Shown here one piece after another: positions 24,797 through 34,634 of a DNA stretch of 64,000 nt. This stretch comes from Neoasaia chiangmaiensis (GTDB lineage Bacteria > Pseudomonadota > Alphaproteobacteria > Acetobacterales > Acetobacteraceae). The notes under the pieces were generated by a model. That model had not been told where the DNA came from and made no database searches. It worked only from the letters and a program-made list of their open reading frames with translations. Where the stretch lies: NCBI RefSeq assembly GCF_002005465.1, contig NZ_CP014691.1, forward strand, positions 1-64,000, read 5' to 3'. Position 1 is the stretch's first letter. Each line of letters begins with the position of its first letter. A program made the position numbers and the translations under genes.

Positions 24797-27700
24797 TCTC
24801 ATATTCCTCAAGCATGCGGGATTCACGACGGCGCAGACGGCTGTAGAGCCAGGGGACAACAAAAAGCGTGGTGCAGGTGCCAATCATCAGGCCGCCAATC
24901 ACAGCGCGGCCCAGAGGTGCGTTCTGCTCGCCGCCGTCTCCGAGGCCCAGCGACATCGGCAGCATGCCAATCACCATGGCCAGCGACGTCATTAAAATTG
25001 GCCTCAAACGCTCCCGCCCGGCTTCCATCGCAGCCTCCATGGCGGTCATGCCATGCGCACGGCTTTCCTTGGCGAAGGTGACCAGCAGGATGGAATTGGC
25101 ACTCGCCACACCCACGCTCATGATCGCACCCATGAGTGAGGGCACGGAGAAAGTCGTGCCCGTGACGAAAAGCATGAGCACGATGCCGCACATGGCGCCC
25201 GGCAGCCCTAGTATGACAACCAGAGGGTCCATGAAGGACTGGAAGTTCACGACCATCAGCAGATAGACTGCAACCGCCGCCACCAGCAGGCCGATTTCAA
25301 GGCGCGTGAAGGACGTGTTCATGCTGTCGATCTGCCCTGCCACCTCAATGCTGTTGCCGGGTTTCAGGTCGCCTTTGTGGCACGCGACAATCCGCCCGAT
25401 ATCACGAGCAATGCTTCCCAGATCACGATCCTCGGCACTGGCGTCGATATCCAGAACCGGCTGGATGTTGCTGTGTGAAATCACGTCAGGTGCGACCGTG
25501 CGCTCGATGGTCGCCACGTTCCGGAGCAGAGTCGGAATACCGGCCACCTGTGATGCATTCCCTGCCACCACCAGCTTGCCCAGATCATCAACGGTGTTGA
25601 CCTGATATTGCGGTGTCTGTACGGCAACCGGGTAAAGCGTTCCCATCTGCGGATCGGGCCAGAAGTTCGGCGTGACTGTATTGGAGGAGGCCTGCGAGAC
25701 CATGACGCTGCGGGCCACGTCGTTCAGAACGAGATTGAGGTCCTGCGCCCGTTCGCGGTCGATCGATACGTTCAGGGCAGGTGCTACAAGCTGCTGGTGC
25801 AGGTGCACATCCACCAGACCGCGCACATGGCGCATGTCCTCCATGATCTTGCCCATAACCACGCGGTTATTCGCCTGATCATACCCCGTAATCCGCACGT
25901 CAATCTGTGATGTCAGACCAAAATTCAGGATCTGCGTCACCATGTCGGCGGGCTGGAAATAGAACACGACATCTGGGAAGCGTTTGGCCAGAACTGTGCG
26001 CAGACGGCTGATATACTCCGCTGTCGGACGATGCTTTTCCTTCAGGGCCACCATGATCTGCCCGTCATTCGGGCCTATGGTTGAGCCATCATCAAAGGGC
26101 ATGGAGAAACGGAAAGGAATGCCGATATCATCGAGCACCAGTTCACGCTCATTCTGGGGAACAACTTCGCGAATGGTATCTTCAACCTGATCGAAAATCC
26201 GTTCGGTGGTCTCAATCCTTGTTCCTGCAGGCGCACGGACGTGCAGCTTGAACTCTCCGGCATCAATAACAGGGAAGAAGTCCTGTCCCACCTGCGTTGC
26301 AAGAAGCACAGCGGTCAGAACAAAGATGCCGCCCAGAGCCGGAACTTTCCAAGCGCTATGCAGAAGGCCGGACAGCGTCTTTTCATAACCATTCCGCAGG
26401 CGCTCGAACCGGGCATCAAATTTCGCGCCGAACCGTTCAAAAATCGTAGGGGGCTTTCCAGCCTCTTCTCGCCGTTTTTTGGCCTGTTCTTCGGAGCGGA
26501 GAAGCAGAGCTGCAAAGATCGGCACCAGCGTTCGGCTAATAACGTAGGAGGCCAGCATCGCATACACGACGGCGAGCGCCATGGGCGTGAACAAGAACCG
26601 TGATGGCCCCGTCAGAAATTCCACAGATACAAAAACGCAGGAAATCGCCAGCGTGGACACCAGTGTCGGCAGTGCAATGCCTGCGGCACCATCCAGAACG
26701 GCTTTGCGCAAGTCTGCGCCATCATGATGCAGGCGGTGGATATTCTCGATCGTGACCGTGGCATCATCCACCAGAATGCCCACGGCGAGCGCAAGGCCAC
26801 CCAATGTCATGAGATTGAGGGTCTCTCCGGTTGCAGAGAGAATGGCGATGGAAGACAGGATCGCGAGTGGGATGGAGACCGCCACAATCAGCGTGGAACG
26901 CCAGCTTGCCAGAAAGGCAAGGATCATGGCTGCTGTCAGCAAACCAGCAATCACGGCTTCAGACGCCACGCCCTTGATGGCGGCCTTCACGAACAGGGAC
27001 TGATCGAACAGTTCGTCAATCTTCATGCCCGGAGGTGCTGCAGCGCGTGAGAGGGGCAGCACTGTATCACGCATGGCGTTCACAACCGCCAGCGTGGACG
27101 CATTTCCGGCTTTCATAATCCGCAGCAGAACCGAGCGCTGCCCTTCACGGCGCACGATGTTATGCTGCACCTCCCAACCATCACGGACCTGCGCGATATC
27201 GCGGATACGGATGATGGCACCGGTATTCGGGTCTTTCCGCAGCGGAATATTATTAAGCTGCTTTGAAAAATACGGAATACCGTTCATCTGGATGTTGTAT
27301 TGAGACGGTCCAAATTTCACCGTGCCGCCCGGAAGTGTGAGGTTCTGCGCGTTGATGGCATTGGAGACATCCAATGGGCTGATTTTCATCGCCTGCAACT
27401 TAGTCGGATCAATATCGACCATGATCTGGCGGATCTTGCCGCCATGCGGCGGGGGCAGAAGTGTTCCGGGGACTGGCGCCATCTGCTGACGCAGACGGTA
27501 GACACCATAATCGTACAACTCACTTTCCGTCAGCTTATCAGAAGACAGGGAAAGCTGCAGAACTGCTACACTGGAGGCGCTGTACTGCATGATAATGGGT
27601 GGCTGCACGCCCGGTGGAAGCTGTGCACGAATGGATTGGGTGGCGGCAACAGTTTGTCCAAGAGCAACCCCGATATCCACTCCCGGCTGAAAGTACAGTT

Positions 27701-27977
27701 TCTGAAGCACAAGACCGGGTGTGGTCTGGCTTTCGATGGTCCGCAGATTATTGACGAAAAAGCTGTGCGAGAATTCTGTATAGGTACTGATGCGTTTTTC
27801 GGTTTCGGGTGCCGAAAGACCATCATAATACCAGACAACAGTAATGACTGGAATATCGATATTCGGGAAAATGTCGGTTGGCGTCCTGAAGATAGCGGAA
27901 ATGCCAAGCAGAAGAATCAGTAATGACCCGACGATAAAAGTATAGGGCTTTCGGAGCGCAAGACCAACAATGCCCAT
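24786..27977 (-). CDS. RND multidrug-type efflux permease (AcrB/MdtB-like)
   Basis: A 1063-residue proton-driven inner-membrane pump, full length for the HAE-RND family. The transmembrane-4 relay reads GGLALAVGILVDDATVTIEN with the paired Asp residues. Other conserved stretches are TPTDIFPNIDIPVITVVWYY near the start, FLASWRSTLIVAVSIPLAIL, and GLPGAMCGIVLMLFVTGTTF. The first gene of a three-gene efflux operon; GGAAATTGCC precedes the ATG. Upstream lie two copies of a LysR-box-like palindrome (28136 and 28214), which suggests induced expression. Substrate unknown; the closest style is solvent, dye or quinone efflux. Confidence 0.93.
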   Translation of the reverse strand: MGIVGLALRKPYTFIVGSLLILLLGISAIFRTPTDIFPNIDIPVITVVWYYDGLSAPETEKRISTYTEFSHSFFVNNLRTIESQTTPGLVLQKLYFQPGVDIGVALGQTVAATQSIRAQLPPGVQPPIIMQYSASSVAVLQLSLSSDKLTESELYDYGVYRLRQQMAPVPGTLLPPPHGGKIRQIMVDIDPTKLQAMKISPLDVSNAINAQNLTLPGGTVKFGPSQYNIQMNGIPYFSKQLNNIPLRKDPNTGAIIRIRDIAQVRDGWEVQHNIVRREGQRSVLLRIMKAGNASTLAVVNAMRDTVLPLSRAAAPPGMKIDELFDQSLFVKAAIKGVASEAVIAGLLTAAMILAFLASWRSTLIVAVSIPLAILSSIAILSATGETLNLMTLGGLALAVGILVDDATVTIENIHRLHHDGADLRKAVLDGAAGIALPTLVSTLAISCVFVSVEFLTGPSRFLFTPMALAVVYAMLASYVISRTLVPIFAALLLRSEEQAKKRREEAGKPPTIFERFGAKFDARFERLRNGYEKTLSGLLHSAWKVPALGGIFVLTAVLLATQVGQDFFPVIDAGEFKLHVRAPAGTRIETTERIFDQVEDTIREVVPQNERELVLDDIGIPFRFSMPFDDGSTIGPNDGQIMVALKEKHRPTAEYISRLRTVLAKRFPDVVFYFQPADMVTQILNFGLTSQIDVRITGYDQANNRVVMGKIMEDMRHVRGLVDVHLHQQLVAPALNVSIDRERAQDLNLVLNDVARSVMVSQASSNTVTPNFWPDPQMGTLYPVAVQTPQYQVNTVDDLGKLVVAGNASQVAGIPTLLRNVATIERTVAPDVISHSNIQPVLDIDASAEDRDLGSIARDIGRIVACHKGDLKPGNSIEVAGQIDSMNTSFTRLEIGLLVAAVAVYLLMVVNFQSFMDPLVVILGLPGAMCGIVLMLFVTGTTFSVPSLMGAIMSVGVASANSILLVTFAKESRAHGMTAMEAAMEAGRERLRPILMTSLAMVIGMLPMSLGLGDGGEQNAPLGRAVIGGLMIGTCTTLFVVPWLYSRLRRRESRMLEEYENVI

Positions 27978-28135
27978 GAATTGGCAATTTCCTTTTTTCG
28001 AGTCTGATGTTGGGTAACTCAGGGTAATAGATTGCAGAGTGCCCTGACGTCGTGCGACACCGGCATTGATGTGTGGATACTGACAATAAAGTATCTCTTC
28101 ATCATACGACTATACGCTATATTCTGAATATAATA

Positions 28136-28150
28136 ATGAATTATATTCAT
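28136..28150. promoter_or_regulatory. LysR-box-like palindrome, copy 1
   Basis: ATGAAT-TAT-ATTCAT, a perfect 6-bp inverted repeat with three-base spacer; the inner TGAATTATATTCA has T-N11-A geometry. It lies 159 bases upstream of the RND permease start and 330 bases upstream of the oxidoreductase start. Confidence 0.6.
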
Positions 28151-28213
28151 TAATCCAGAAGCGTAACGATGGAGCCGAGAGGTCACCGTGTCTGGATAGG
28201 CAGTTTTATATTA

Positions 28214-28228
28214 ATGAATTATATTCAT
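28214..28228. promoter_or_regulatory. LysR-box-like palindrome, copy 2
   Basis: Identical to the copy 78 bases to the left (ATGAAT-TAT-ATTCAT). Two spaced identical sites are usual for LysR-type tetramers, although the spacing here is wider than the common pattern. Confidence 0.6.
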
Positions 28229-28480
28229 AATAGAATACGTTTATTAGGCATAGTTTTAGATGGCGGCTTTGGAGTATTTAAAAAAAGATAAATGTGTTCT
28301 GATAAATTAAGTAGTTATGACACAAGCCTGAAGGAAATATGAGTTGTTTGGAAAAACAAATTTTTTAAAAATAGTCAGGCATCATGATTAAGTAATTTTT
28401 TTGGAAAATAAAAATATCACACTCACCCAGTTACATAGTCAGATATGTTCGATATTTCCCTTATATAGGAGAAGCTCTTC

Positions 28481-29128
28481 ATGCGCATCGGTATTATCGG
28501 CGCGGGTCGAATGGGAAGTGCCTTGGGCGAGGTCTACGCCGATTGCGGGCATGATATTATTTTCAGCTACGCGCGTACGGATACGAAGCTGGAAACCGTC
28601 ACGCAGGCGGCGGGCCGGAAGGCCCGTTGGAGCACGCCCGACGATGCCGCCCGCAACTGCGACCTCGTGATCCTCGCTGTTCATTGGATGCGCGTAGAAG
28701 ATGCTCTCGCATGTGCGGGTGACTTGTCCGGCAAGACCGTCATGAGTTGCTGCATGCCGCTTGATGAAACGGATAGCGAACTGGTGATCGCTCATACAGA
28801 TTCCGGGGCGGAAGCTCTGGCCCGTATGTTGCCTCATGCACACATAGTCGCGGCCTTCCAGACGACCCCCAGCGAAAGTCTGCGTCCGGTATATCTGGGC
28901 AGGCAGAGAGTGGACAGGCCGAGCGTCGTTTTCTGCGGGGACAATGGAGCCGGCAAACAGCTTGTTGCCCAATTAATATCCGAAGCTGGGTTCAGCCCCG
29001 TAGACGCGGGATCACTTGAAATGGCCCGGTATATCGAACCCTTCTCGATGCTGGGCGCGGAACTGGCCTATGAAACTCCTATGGGCCCGGAGTGGGTTTA
29101 CCGATTTAGTCGATTGGACCGCCAGTAA
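28481..29128 (+). CDS. NADP/F420-type oxidoreductase (NADPH-dependent F420 reductase family)
   Basis: A 215-residue Rossmann protein with AGGAG before the ATG. The start RIGIIGAGRMGSALGEVYAD gives the GxGxxG nucleotide loop, and DLVILAVHWMRVEDAL follows the order of F420-dependent NADP oxidoreductase domains. F420 itself is not expected in acetic acid bacteria, so NADPH with another electron partner is more likely. Genes of this family often accompany LysR regulators and short-chain dehydrogenases in redox-stress loci, as here. Confidence 0.8.
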   Translation: MRIGIIGAGRMGSALGEVYADCGHDIIFSYARTDTKLETVTQAAGRKARWSTPDDAARNCDLVILAVHWMRVEDALACAGDLSGKTVMSCCMPLDETDSELVIAHTDSGAEALARMLPHAHIVAAFQTTPSESLRPVYLGRQRVDRPSVVFCGDNGAGKQLVAQLISEAGFSPVDAGSLEMARYIEPFSMLGAELAYETPMGPEWVYRFSRLDRQ

Positions 29129-29225
29129 GCTGACGCCTTTTTTTAGAGAAGAAGGTTTCAGAAATGGGTTTTGATCCGGAACGGTCTTAACAAAATGGCT
29201 GTCTGCTTTTCGCTTGAGGAAATGT

Positions 29226-29957
29226 ATGCGTCCCAGAATAATCTGTCACATGATCACGTCGATCGACGGTCGGCTGCGCACAAGGCGCTGGACAGCGCCC
29301 TGTGCGGGAACAAACCGCCACGTGCTGATGGGGTATTACGAACAGATTGCGCTTAGGCACGATGCGCCGGCATGGATCGTCGGCCGGCACACAATGTCTG
29401 AAATTTTGGGCAGTTCTCCTTGGCCAACGGACAGACAGATTACCGAACAGGTCTGGCCTCGCACGCCGTTCATCGGGGATCGACGTGAAAGGAACCTAGC
29501 GGTCGTAGTCGATCTCCATGGGCGTCTGACCTACACAGACGACGATATCGATGGAGATCATGCAACGGCCATCCTGGGTGAAGAAGTATCCAACAGCTAT
29601 CTGTCGCACCTTCGTGCAGTAGGCGTCTCCTATCTCTTCGTTGGAAGTGGGGAGGAAATGCTCGCTGTCGCGATGCAAGGGCTGTACGAGCACTTCGGGG
29701 TCGAACGTCTTTTGCTTGAAGGGGGTGGTATTACGAATGGAGAGTTTCTTCGCGCCGGTCTGATCGATGAACTCAGCCTACTGGTATATCCCGGCCTTGA
29801 CGGCCTTTCCGGGGAGCCAAGCATCTTTGATTATCCGGGCAATTCTGAAGAGCAACCTGCGCTCGGCCAGTCGTTGGCTCTCATATCTTCCGAGACATTG
29901 GAAGGGGGGGTGATGTGGCTGCGATATCGCGTTGAACGCAGCACGAAAGCTGGATGA
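29226..29957 (+). CDS. RibD C-terminal / dihydrofolate-reductase-like protein
   Basis: A 243-residue protein from ATG 29226 (GAGGA six bases upstream). The fold signature of the RibD reductase domain is seen in RPRIICHMITSIDGRL, WIVGRHTMSEI, VGVSYLFVGSGEEM, and above all FGVERLLLEGGGITNGEFLR followed by LIDELSLLVYPGLDG. Stand-alone members are NADPH reductases of unknown substrate, not necessarily in riboflavin synthesis. It lies between the F420-type oxidoreductase and a LysR gene, all on one strand. Confidence 0.85.
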   Translation: MRPRIICHMITSIDGRLRTRRWTAPCAGTNRHVLMGYYEQIALRHDAPAWIVGRHTMSEILGSSPWPTDRQITEQVWPRTPFIGDRRERNLAVVVDLHGRLTYTDDDIDGDHATAILGEEVSNSYLSHLRAVGVSYLFVGSGEEMLAVAMQGLYEHFGVERLLLEGGGITNGEFLRAGLIDELSLLVYPGLDGLSGEPSIFDYPGNSEEQPALGQSLALISSETLEGGVMWLRYRVERSTKAG

Positions 29958-30054
29958 TACTATGAGTGCTCGGAGCGCTGGGGAAGCTAAATCTCGACGG
30001 CAAGCAGAGCTGCGCCTAAAACAATATGAGCATGTTCATGAAAAGGGCTCATAT

Positions 30055-30966
30055 ATGTCTCGCGAGAATTTTAATGACCTGATCGCGTTTCTGGCTGTGG
30101 CGCGCGAGAAGAGCTTTACGCGGGCCGCTGCAAAGCTGGGTGTGTCCCAGTCTGCGTTGAGTCACACGGTTCGTCTACTGGAAGAACGTCTGGGCCTGCG
30201 ATTACTGACACGGACGACGCGTAGCGTGACGCCCACGAATGCAGGTGACTATCTCATTCGCAACATTGGCCCGCATTTTGATCAGATTGAAAGTCAGATT
30301 GCCTCTCTAGGTGAACTGCGGGATGTGCCGAGCGGCCTGATCCGTGTCACTGCAACGGACGATGTCATCGCCTACATCCTCAGGCCGAGGGTTGAACAGT
30401 TCCTTAAAAAATATCCTGACGTAAAAATTGAAATCAATGCGGATCTTAGGCTGGTGGATATCGTAGCCGAGCGTTTTGATGCCGGAATTAGGTTGGGAGA
30501 GCAGGTGACCAAGGAGATGACTTCGGTGCCTCTCACTCCAGATATTCGTTTTGTCGTCGTGGGCGCGAAATCCTATTTCAGGGAGAACTCGAAACCGAAG
30601 GTTCCGCATGACCTTCTGAAGCATAAATGCATCACGATGCGTCTGCCAACACATGGTGGGATTTATGCCTGGGAATTTGAGAAGAACGGTCGGGATGTTA
30701 AAGTCCGCGTTGATGGTCCTTTGATATTCAACAGCATTTTTCCTGTGCGGGATGCCTGCTTGGACGGGCTCGGCCTGGCGCATATGCCGGAAATGGTCGC
30801 GGAGAAATATATTGCCGATGGACGTCTGGTAAAAGTTCTTCAGGACTGGTGTCCTTATTGGACTGGATACCATCTCTGCTTTCCCCACCACCACCAGACT
30901 ACCATGCCGTTTTCACTTTTTGTCGAGGAAATGCGTTACGAACCGGCAGAATCTTCGCATTCATGA
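30055..30966 (+). CDS. LysR-family regulator
   Basis: A 303-residue LysR-type protein from ATG 30055, where the conserved N-terminus MSRENFNDLIAFLAVAREKS begins; the frame is open upstream to 29932 inside the previous gene. The winged helix is SFTRAAAKLGVSQSALSHTV and RLLEERLGLRLLTRTTRSVT. A co-inducer domain follows (PSGLIRVTATDDVIAYILRP and VDIVAERFDAGIRLGEQV). ATGAGC and GCTCAT stand 15 bases apart just before the start. It may bind the repeated ATGAAT-N3-ATTCAT sites in this region; that link is inferred from proximity only. Confidence 0.9.
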   Translation: MSRENFNDLIAFLAVAREKSFTRAAAKLGVSQSALSHTVRLLEERLGLRLLTRTTRSVTPTNAGDYLIRNIGPHFDQIESQIASLGELRDVPSGLIRVTATDDVIAYILRPRVEQFLKKYPDVKIEINADLRLVDIVAERFDAGIRLGEQVTKEMTSVPLTPDIRFVVVGAKSYFRENSKPKVPHDLLKHKCITMRLPTHGGIYAWEFEKNGRDVKVRVDGPLIFNSIFPVRDACLDGLGLAHMPEMVAEKYIADGRLVKVLQDWCPYWTGYHLCFPHHHQTTMPFSLFVEEMRYEPAESSHS

Positions 30967-31074
30967 GTAAAATCGAAGATCGTTAGCATCAGAAAGGGAC
31001 TAATAGAGCCTGTAGATAGCTCCTACATGAAGAAACATGGTCACATGGCGATCAAAAAGGAACGGGAAAATATC

Positions 31075-31857
31075 ATGAAGGCGATTTATCCAATCGTGTG
31101 TGCTCTTGCCGTGACCGGAGCAGGGCAAGCCATGGCAGCACCAACGCTGGAACAGGCTGTTCATTCCCCCACGCGGGATACCCGCTTCGTTGCGCGTGAT
31201 CCGATCCGGCACCCTTTGGAAGAATTGCAGTTTTTTGGCTTGCGTCCGGATGCCAGTGTTGTCGAAATCTGGCCGGGTGGGGGCTACTGGACGCAGATCC
31301 TTGGTCCCTATCTACGGGGCAAAGGCGTTTATACTCTGGCTCTTGGTCCTGAAGATGGCGCGGGTTCAGCCTTCAGCAAGATGGTGGCAGTTCATCCCGA
31401 ACTTAAGGAAACGTTCAGGACAACACAGTTTGACGGCGACCATCTCGATTTTGCTGCGCCTGACAGTGTCGACTTCGTTCTGACTTTTCGTAACCTGCAT
31501 AACTGGATGGAAGCCGGTAATGCACCGCAGATGCTTGCGGCCATCCATCGGGCTTTGAAACCGGGTGGGATATTCGGTGTTGAAGACCATCGTGGCCACA
31601 CAAATGCCCCGCAGGATCCGCATGCTCAGGATGGGTATGTCCGGCAGTCTTACGCGATTTCTCTCATTGAAAAAGCAGGCTTCAAGCTTGTTGGGTCATC
31701 GGAAATCAATGCCAATCCGCGTGATACGGCCAACTGGCCGAAGGGTGTTTGGACACTGCCTCCGACCTTTGCCCTGGGGGATAAGGATCACGCCAAATAT
31801 GCGGCAATCGGGGAGGGCGATAACTTCGTCCTCAAATTCCAGAAAATCGATCGTTAA
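31075..31857 (+). CDS. Methyltransferase-like protein with signal peptide
   Basis: A 260-residue protein. ATG 31075 has GGGAAAATATC before it, and a signal peptide of about 21 residues follows ([20 protein letters not shown], cleaved near AAP). The body shows a class I methyltransferase core: [16 protein letters not shown] (SAM loop), [14 protein letters not shown] and [16 protein letters not shown] secreted SAM-dependent enzyme is puzzling because SAM is cytoplasmic. Members of this secreted group are widespread and unexplained. Coded 17 bases before a short-chain dehydrogenase on the same strand, so an operon is likely. Confidence 0.85.
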   Translation: MKAIYPIVCALAVTGAGQAMAAPTLEQAVHSPTRDTRFVARDPIRHPLEELQFFGLRPDASVVEIWPGGGYWTQILGPYLRGKGVYTLALGPEDGAGSAFSKMVAVHPELKETFRTTQFDGDHLDFAAPDSVDFVLTFRNLHNWMEAGNAPQMLAAIHRALKPGGIFGVEDHRGHTNAPQDPHAQDGYVRQSYAISLIEKAGFKLVGSSEINANPRDTANWPKGVWTLPPTFALGDKDHAKYAAIGEGDNFVLKFQKIDR

Positions 31858-31874
31858 AAATCCGGAGACTATCC

Positions 31875-32621
31875 ATGAGCAGTAACATTGCGAAGAAGAT
31901 CGTTGTCATAACAGGTGCCAGCAGTGGGCTGGGGGCTGAAGCTGCACGACATCTGGCAGCCCAGGGTGCGATCGTCGTTCTGGGAGCGCGGCGCGAAGAC
32001 CGGATCAAGACGCTTGCTGAAGATATTGCCGCCAAAGGTGGCAAGGCTTTGGCGATTGAAACGGATGTGACGGATCGTAATTCGGTTCAGAGCCTCGTTG
32101 ATACGGCGGTCAAGACTTATGGCCGGATTGACGTGCTGCTCAACAATGCGGGTGTCATGCCTCTGTCGCCACTTGAAAACCTGCGTGTTGATGAGTGGGA
32201 TCTGATGATCGACGTCAATATCAAGGGTGTTTTGTATGGTATTGCAGCCGCCCTTCCGCACATGAAAGCGCAGAAAAGCGGTCAGATCATCAACGTGTCT
32301 TCCGTTGCAGGGCATCGCGTTCTGGAAAACAGTGCTGTTTATTCCGCTACAAAATTCGCTGTTCGTGCGCTTTCTGAGGGATTGCGCGCCGAAGTGAAGC
32401 CATACAACCTGCGCACGACTATCATTTCACCGGGGGCGGTTGAGTCGGAACTCCTTAATAGCGTTCATGATGAGGCGACCGCGGAACAACTCAGGAATTT
32501 TGTACCTGGTATTGCGATCGGTGCTGACTCGTTTGCCCGGTGCGTGGCTTTTGCGATCAGCCAGCCGGAAGAGGTGGATATCAACGAAATCCTTTTCCGT
32601 CCCACAAAGCAACAGATATAA
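31875..32621 (+). CDS. Short-chain dehydrogenase/reductase
   Basis: A 248-residue classical SDR with CGGAG before the ATG. Motifs: TGASSGLG (13-20), [10 protein letters not shown], the serine in INVSSVAGH, and the YSATK catalytic Tyr and Lys. The C-terminus [14 protein letters not shown] is that of the YdfG-like group of NADP-dependent serine or 3-hydroxy acid dehydrogenases, which have broad specificity. It follows the secreted methyltransferase-like gene, and a clear terminator follows it. Confidence 0.9.
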   Translation: MSSNIAKKIVVITGASSGLGAEAARHLAAQGAIVVLGARREDRIKTLAEDIAAKGGKALAIETDVTDRNSVQSLVDTAVKTYGRIDVLLNNAGVMPLSPLENLRVDEWDLMIDVNIKGVLYGIAAALPHMKAQKSGQIINVSSVAGHRVLENSAVYSATKFAVRALSEGLRAEVKPYNLRTTIISPGAVESELLNSVHDEATAEQLRNFVPGIAIGADSFARCVAFAISQPEEVDINEILFRPTKQQI

Positions 32622-32654
32622 GATAGCGCTGACAGGCGTGTTACACTTGAGATG

Positions 32655-32686
32655 GGCCGTGTCCTGAAAAGGACGCGGCCTTTTTT
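32655..32686 (+). terminator. Rho-independent terminator
   Basis: GGCCGTGTCC (32655-32664) pairs with GGACGCGGCC (32671-32680) with one mismatched pair, then TTTTTT. It closes the unit ending with the short-chain dehydrogenase, 34 bases after its stop. Confidence 0.85.
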
Positions 32687-32964
32687 ATAAGTTTGAGAAA
32701 ACTACCAATAGGCAAGTCTTTCAGAGAGCAAAGCCTCAAGCCCAATGGAACTGTCATTCATGAATATTATTCATGACTATGCGCGTTTTATAGGGGCTAG
32801 TCTGGATGCCCGACGGTCCCTACATTCTTTTAAGAACTCTGCCAGTCAGCATAAGAAAATTTCACAGGCATGAAAATAAGAGTGCAGATGAAGGCGATCT
32901 GCTGACGTTGCTTGTCGTTTTTCGAAATACCTGTGCTGATGAATATTCGTAATGCCGAGGTGTA
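32687..32964 (+). promoter_or_regulatory. Upstream region of the MFS gene
   Basis: The region carries a LysR-box-like palindrome at 32758-32776, a GTCTGGAT element at 32800 and no gene. Similar GTCTGGAT elements follow the palindromes at 28.1 and 34.8 kb. Confidence 0.45.
32760..32774. promoter_or_regulatory. LysR-box-like palindrome, copy 3
   Basis: ATGAAT-ATT-ATTCAT, and the symmetry extends two bases further on each side (32758-32776, TCATGAAT arms). It lies 190 bases upstream of the MFS gene. Same half sites and spacing as the copies at 28.1 kb. Confidence 0.6.
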
Positions 32965-34167
32965 ATGGATACTCTTTCTCAAACATTATCTGAAGCGAAT
33001 AAGGACTCTGACAGGCAGGCTGGGTCTTGGGGCGCTGTGCTCGCCATGTCTCTTGGCGCCTTCGCGCTTGTCGCATCGGAGTTTATGCCTGTCAGTCTTT
33101 TAACGCCTATTGCGGCTGACCTTCATATCAGTGAAGGGCAAGCGGGTCAGGCCATCTCGGTCTCGGGCGCTTTTGCGGTTTTCACCAGCCTTTTTATTTC
33201 TTCATTGGCAAAAGGGATCAATCGCAAAACACTACTGTTAGTTCTTATCGCGATGATGATCGTTTCAGGAACAGTTGTTTCTCTGGCACCTAATTACGTC
33301 CTTTTCATGCTCGGACGGGCGATGATCGGTGTTGTGATCGGTGGTTTCTGGTCAATGTCTGCCGCAACGGCGATGCGTCTTGTCGAAGATCACCATGTTC
33401 CACGTGCGCTTGCGATCCTAAATGGTGGCAATGCTCTTGCTACAGTTATTGCGGCACCTGCTGGCAGCTTTCTTGGTGGTTTGATAGGTTGGCGTGGTGC
33501 GTTTTTCTGCGTGGTGCCGGTGGCTGTGATTGTTTTCGTCTGGCAGCTTATCAGCCTTCCATCCATGCCCAGTGAACGTCATCAACAGTCAGCAAGTGTG
33601 TTCGCCCTGCTGGCGCGGCCAATTGTAAGAATGGGGATGATTGCAGTCAGCCTCTTTTTTATGGGGCAGTTCACGCTCTTTACCTATGTCAGGCCGTTCC
33701 TTGAAGATGTGGCGCATGTCGAGGTGTCTACGCTATCCTTGATCCTGTTGCTGATGGGAATTTCCGGCTTTATTGGCACTGTGCTGATTGGCGTTATGCT
33801 GAAGAAAAGTGTCTATCCGGTTTTGATTGCTGTTCCTCTGCTGATGGCGTTTCTGGCATTTGGCCTCCTTATGTTGGGAAAATGGATTGTTGTCTCTGCC
33901 ATAATACTGACTGTGTGGGGCCTGTTTGCGACATCCGCTCCTGTTGGTTGGTGGACTTGGTTGGCCCGGATGCTTCCCCGGGATGCTGAAGCAGGGGGCG
34001 GCCTGATGGTTGCCGTTGTCCAGCTTGCCATAACGCTGGGAGCGACTTCTGGCGGTATTCTTTTTGACAGGATTGGGTATCAGGCGACCTTTGCTGCCAG
34101 CGCGCTTGTACTTGTGCTCGCAGCTCTGTCGGCTTTGTTGACGATGCGGCAGGGCCGCTACCAATAA
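32965..34167 (+). CDS. MFS exporter, DHA1 (NepI/YdhP-like)
   Basis: A 400-residue, twelve-helix major-facilitator protein. The N-terminal pattern [20 protein letters not shown] and [20 protein letters not shown], motif A-like [13 protein letters not shown], and the late stretch [20 protein letters not shown] followed by [13 protein letters not shown] match the DHA1 proteins around NepI (purine ribonucleoside efflux) and sugar exporters. Substrate is not certain. It has its own upstream region with a palindrome, and a cupin gene follows at about 70 bases. Confidence 0.9.
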   Translation: MDTLSQTLSEANKDSDRQAGSWGAVLAMSLGAFALVASEFMPVSLLTPIAADLHISEGQAGQAISVSGAFAVFTSLFISSLAKGINRKTLLLVLIAMMIVSGTVVSLAPNYVLFMLGRAMIGVVIGGFWSMSAATAMRLVEDHHVPRALAILNGGNALATVIAAPAGSFLGGLIGWRGAFFCVVPVAVIVFVWQLISLPSMPSERHQQSASVFALLARPIVRMGMIAVSLFFMGQFTLFTYVRPFLEDVAHVEVSTLSLILLLMGISGFIGTVLIGVMLKKSVYPVLIAVPLLMAFLAFGLLMLGKWIVVSAIILTVWGLFATSAPVGWWTWLARMLPRDAEAGGGLMVAVVQLAITLGATSGGILFDRIGYQATFAASALVLVLAALSALLTMRQGRYQ

Positions 34168-34238
34168 TTTTTGAGGGCATTCAAGTTTGGAAATTGGCTA
34201 AGGCCAACGCTTTCGAACTACGTGCAGGAACACTTATC

Positions 34239-34634
34239 ATGGATATCAAGCGCATTGGATCACAACCCTCAGTAAAGGGGCCTGCCGATTGGTTTACCGG
34301 TACGGTTCGCATCGATCCCCTGTTTAATCCACCCGAACCCGCGCAGGTGACGACGGCACTCGTCACGTTTGAGCCAGGCGCTCGAACCGCGTGGCACACC
34401 CATCCGCTCGGGCAGACCCTGATCGTTACGGCTGGATGTGGCTGGGTGCAGCGCGAAGGCAGTCGTGTCGAGGAAATCCGTGCCGGCGATACGATCTGGT
34501 TTGCGCCTGGTGAGAAGCATTGGCATGGAGCGACAGCGACTACAGCGATGAGCCATATTGCCATTCAGGAAAAGCAGAACGGTTCTCCAGTCGATTGGCT
34601 CGAACATGTTTCTGACGACGAGTACAGCAACTGA
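34239..34634 (+). CDS. Cupin-domain protein
   Basis: A 131-residue single cupin from ATG 34239 (GCAGGAA before it). The metal-site histidines are in [20 protein letters not shown] and the second motif is [15 protein letters not shown]. Cupins of this length starting MDIKR are common beside carboxymuconolactone-decarboxylase-like and quinone-related proteins; the reaction is unknown. A metal-dependent enzyme or sensor is likely. It follows the MFS gene on the same strand. Confidence 0.85.
   Translation: MDIKRIGSQPSVKGPADWFTGTVRIDPLFNPPEPAQVTTALVTFEPGARTAWHTHPLGQTLIVTAGCGWVQREGSRVEEIRAGDTIWFAPGEKHWHGATATTAMSHIAIQEKQNGSPVDWLEHVSDDEYSN

Larger units (their letters stand above)
27978..28480. promoter_or_regulatory. 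Divergent regulatory region (RND operon / F420-type oxidoreductase)
   Basis: The 503-base gap carries no gene. It is very AT-rich and holds two identical 15-bp palindromes (28136-28150 and 28214-28228) and one reversed-type palindrome (28118-28132, TATATTC-T-GAATATA). AGGAG precedes the ATG at 28481. Confidence 0.6.
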
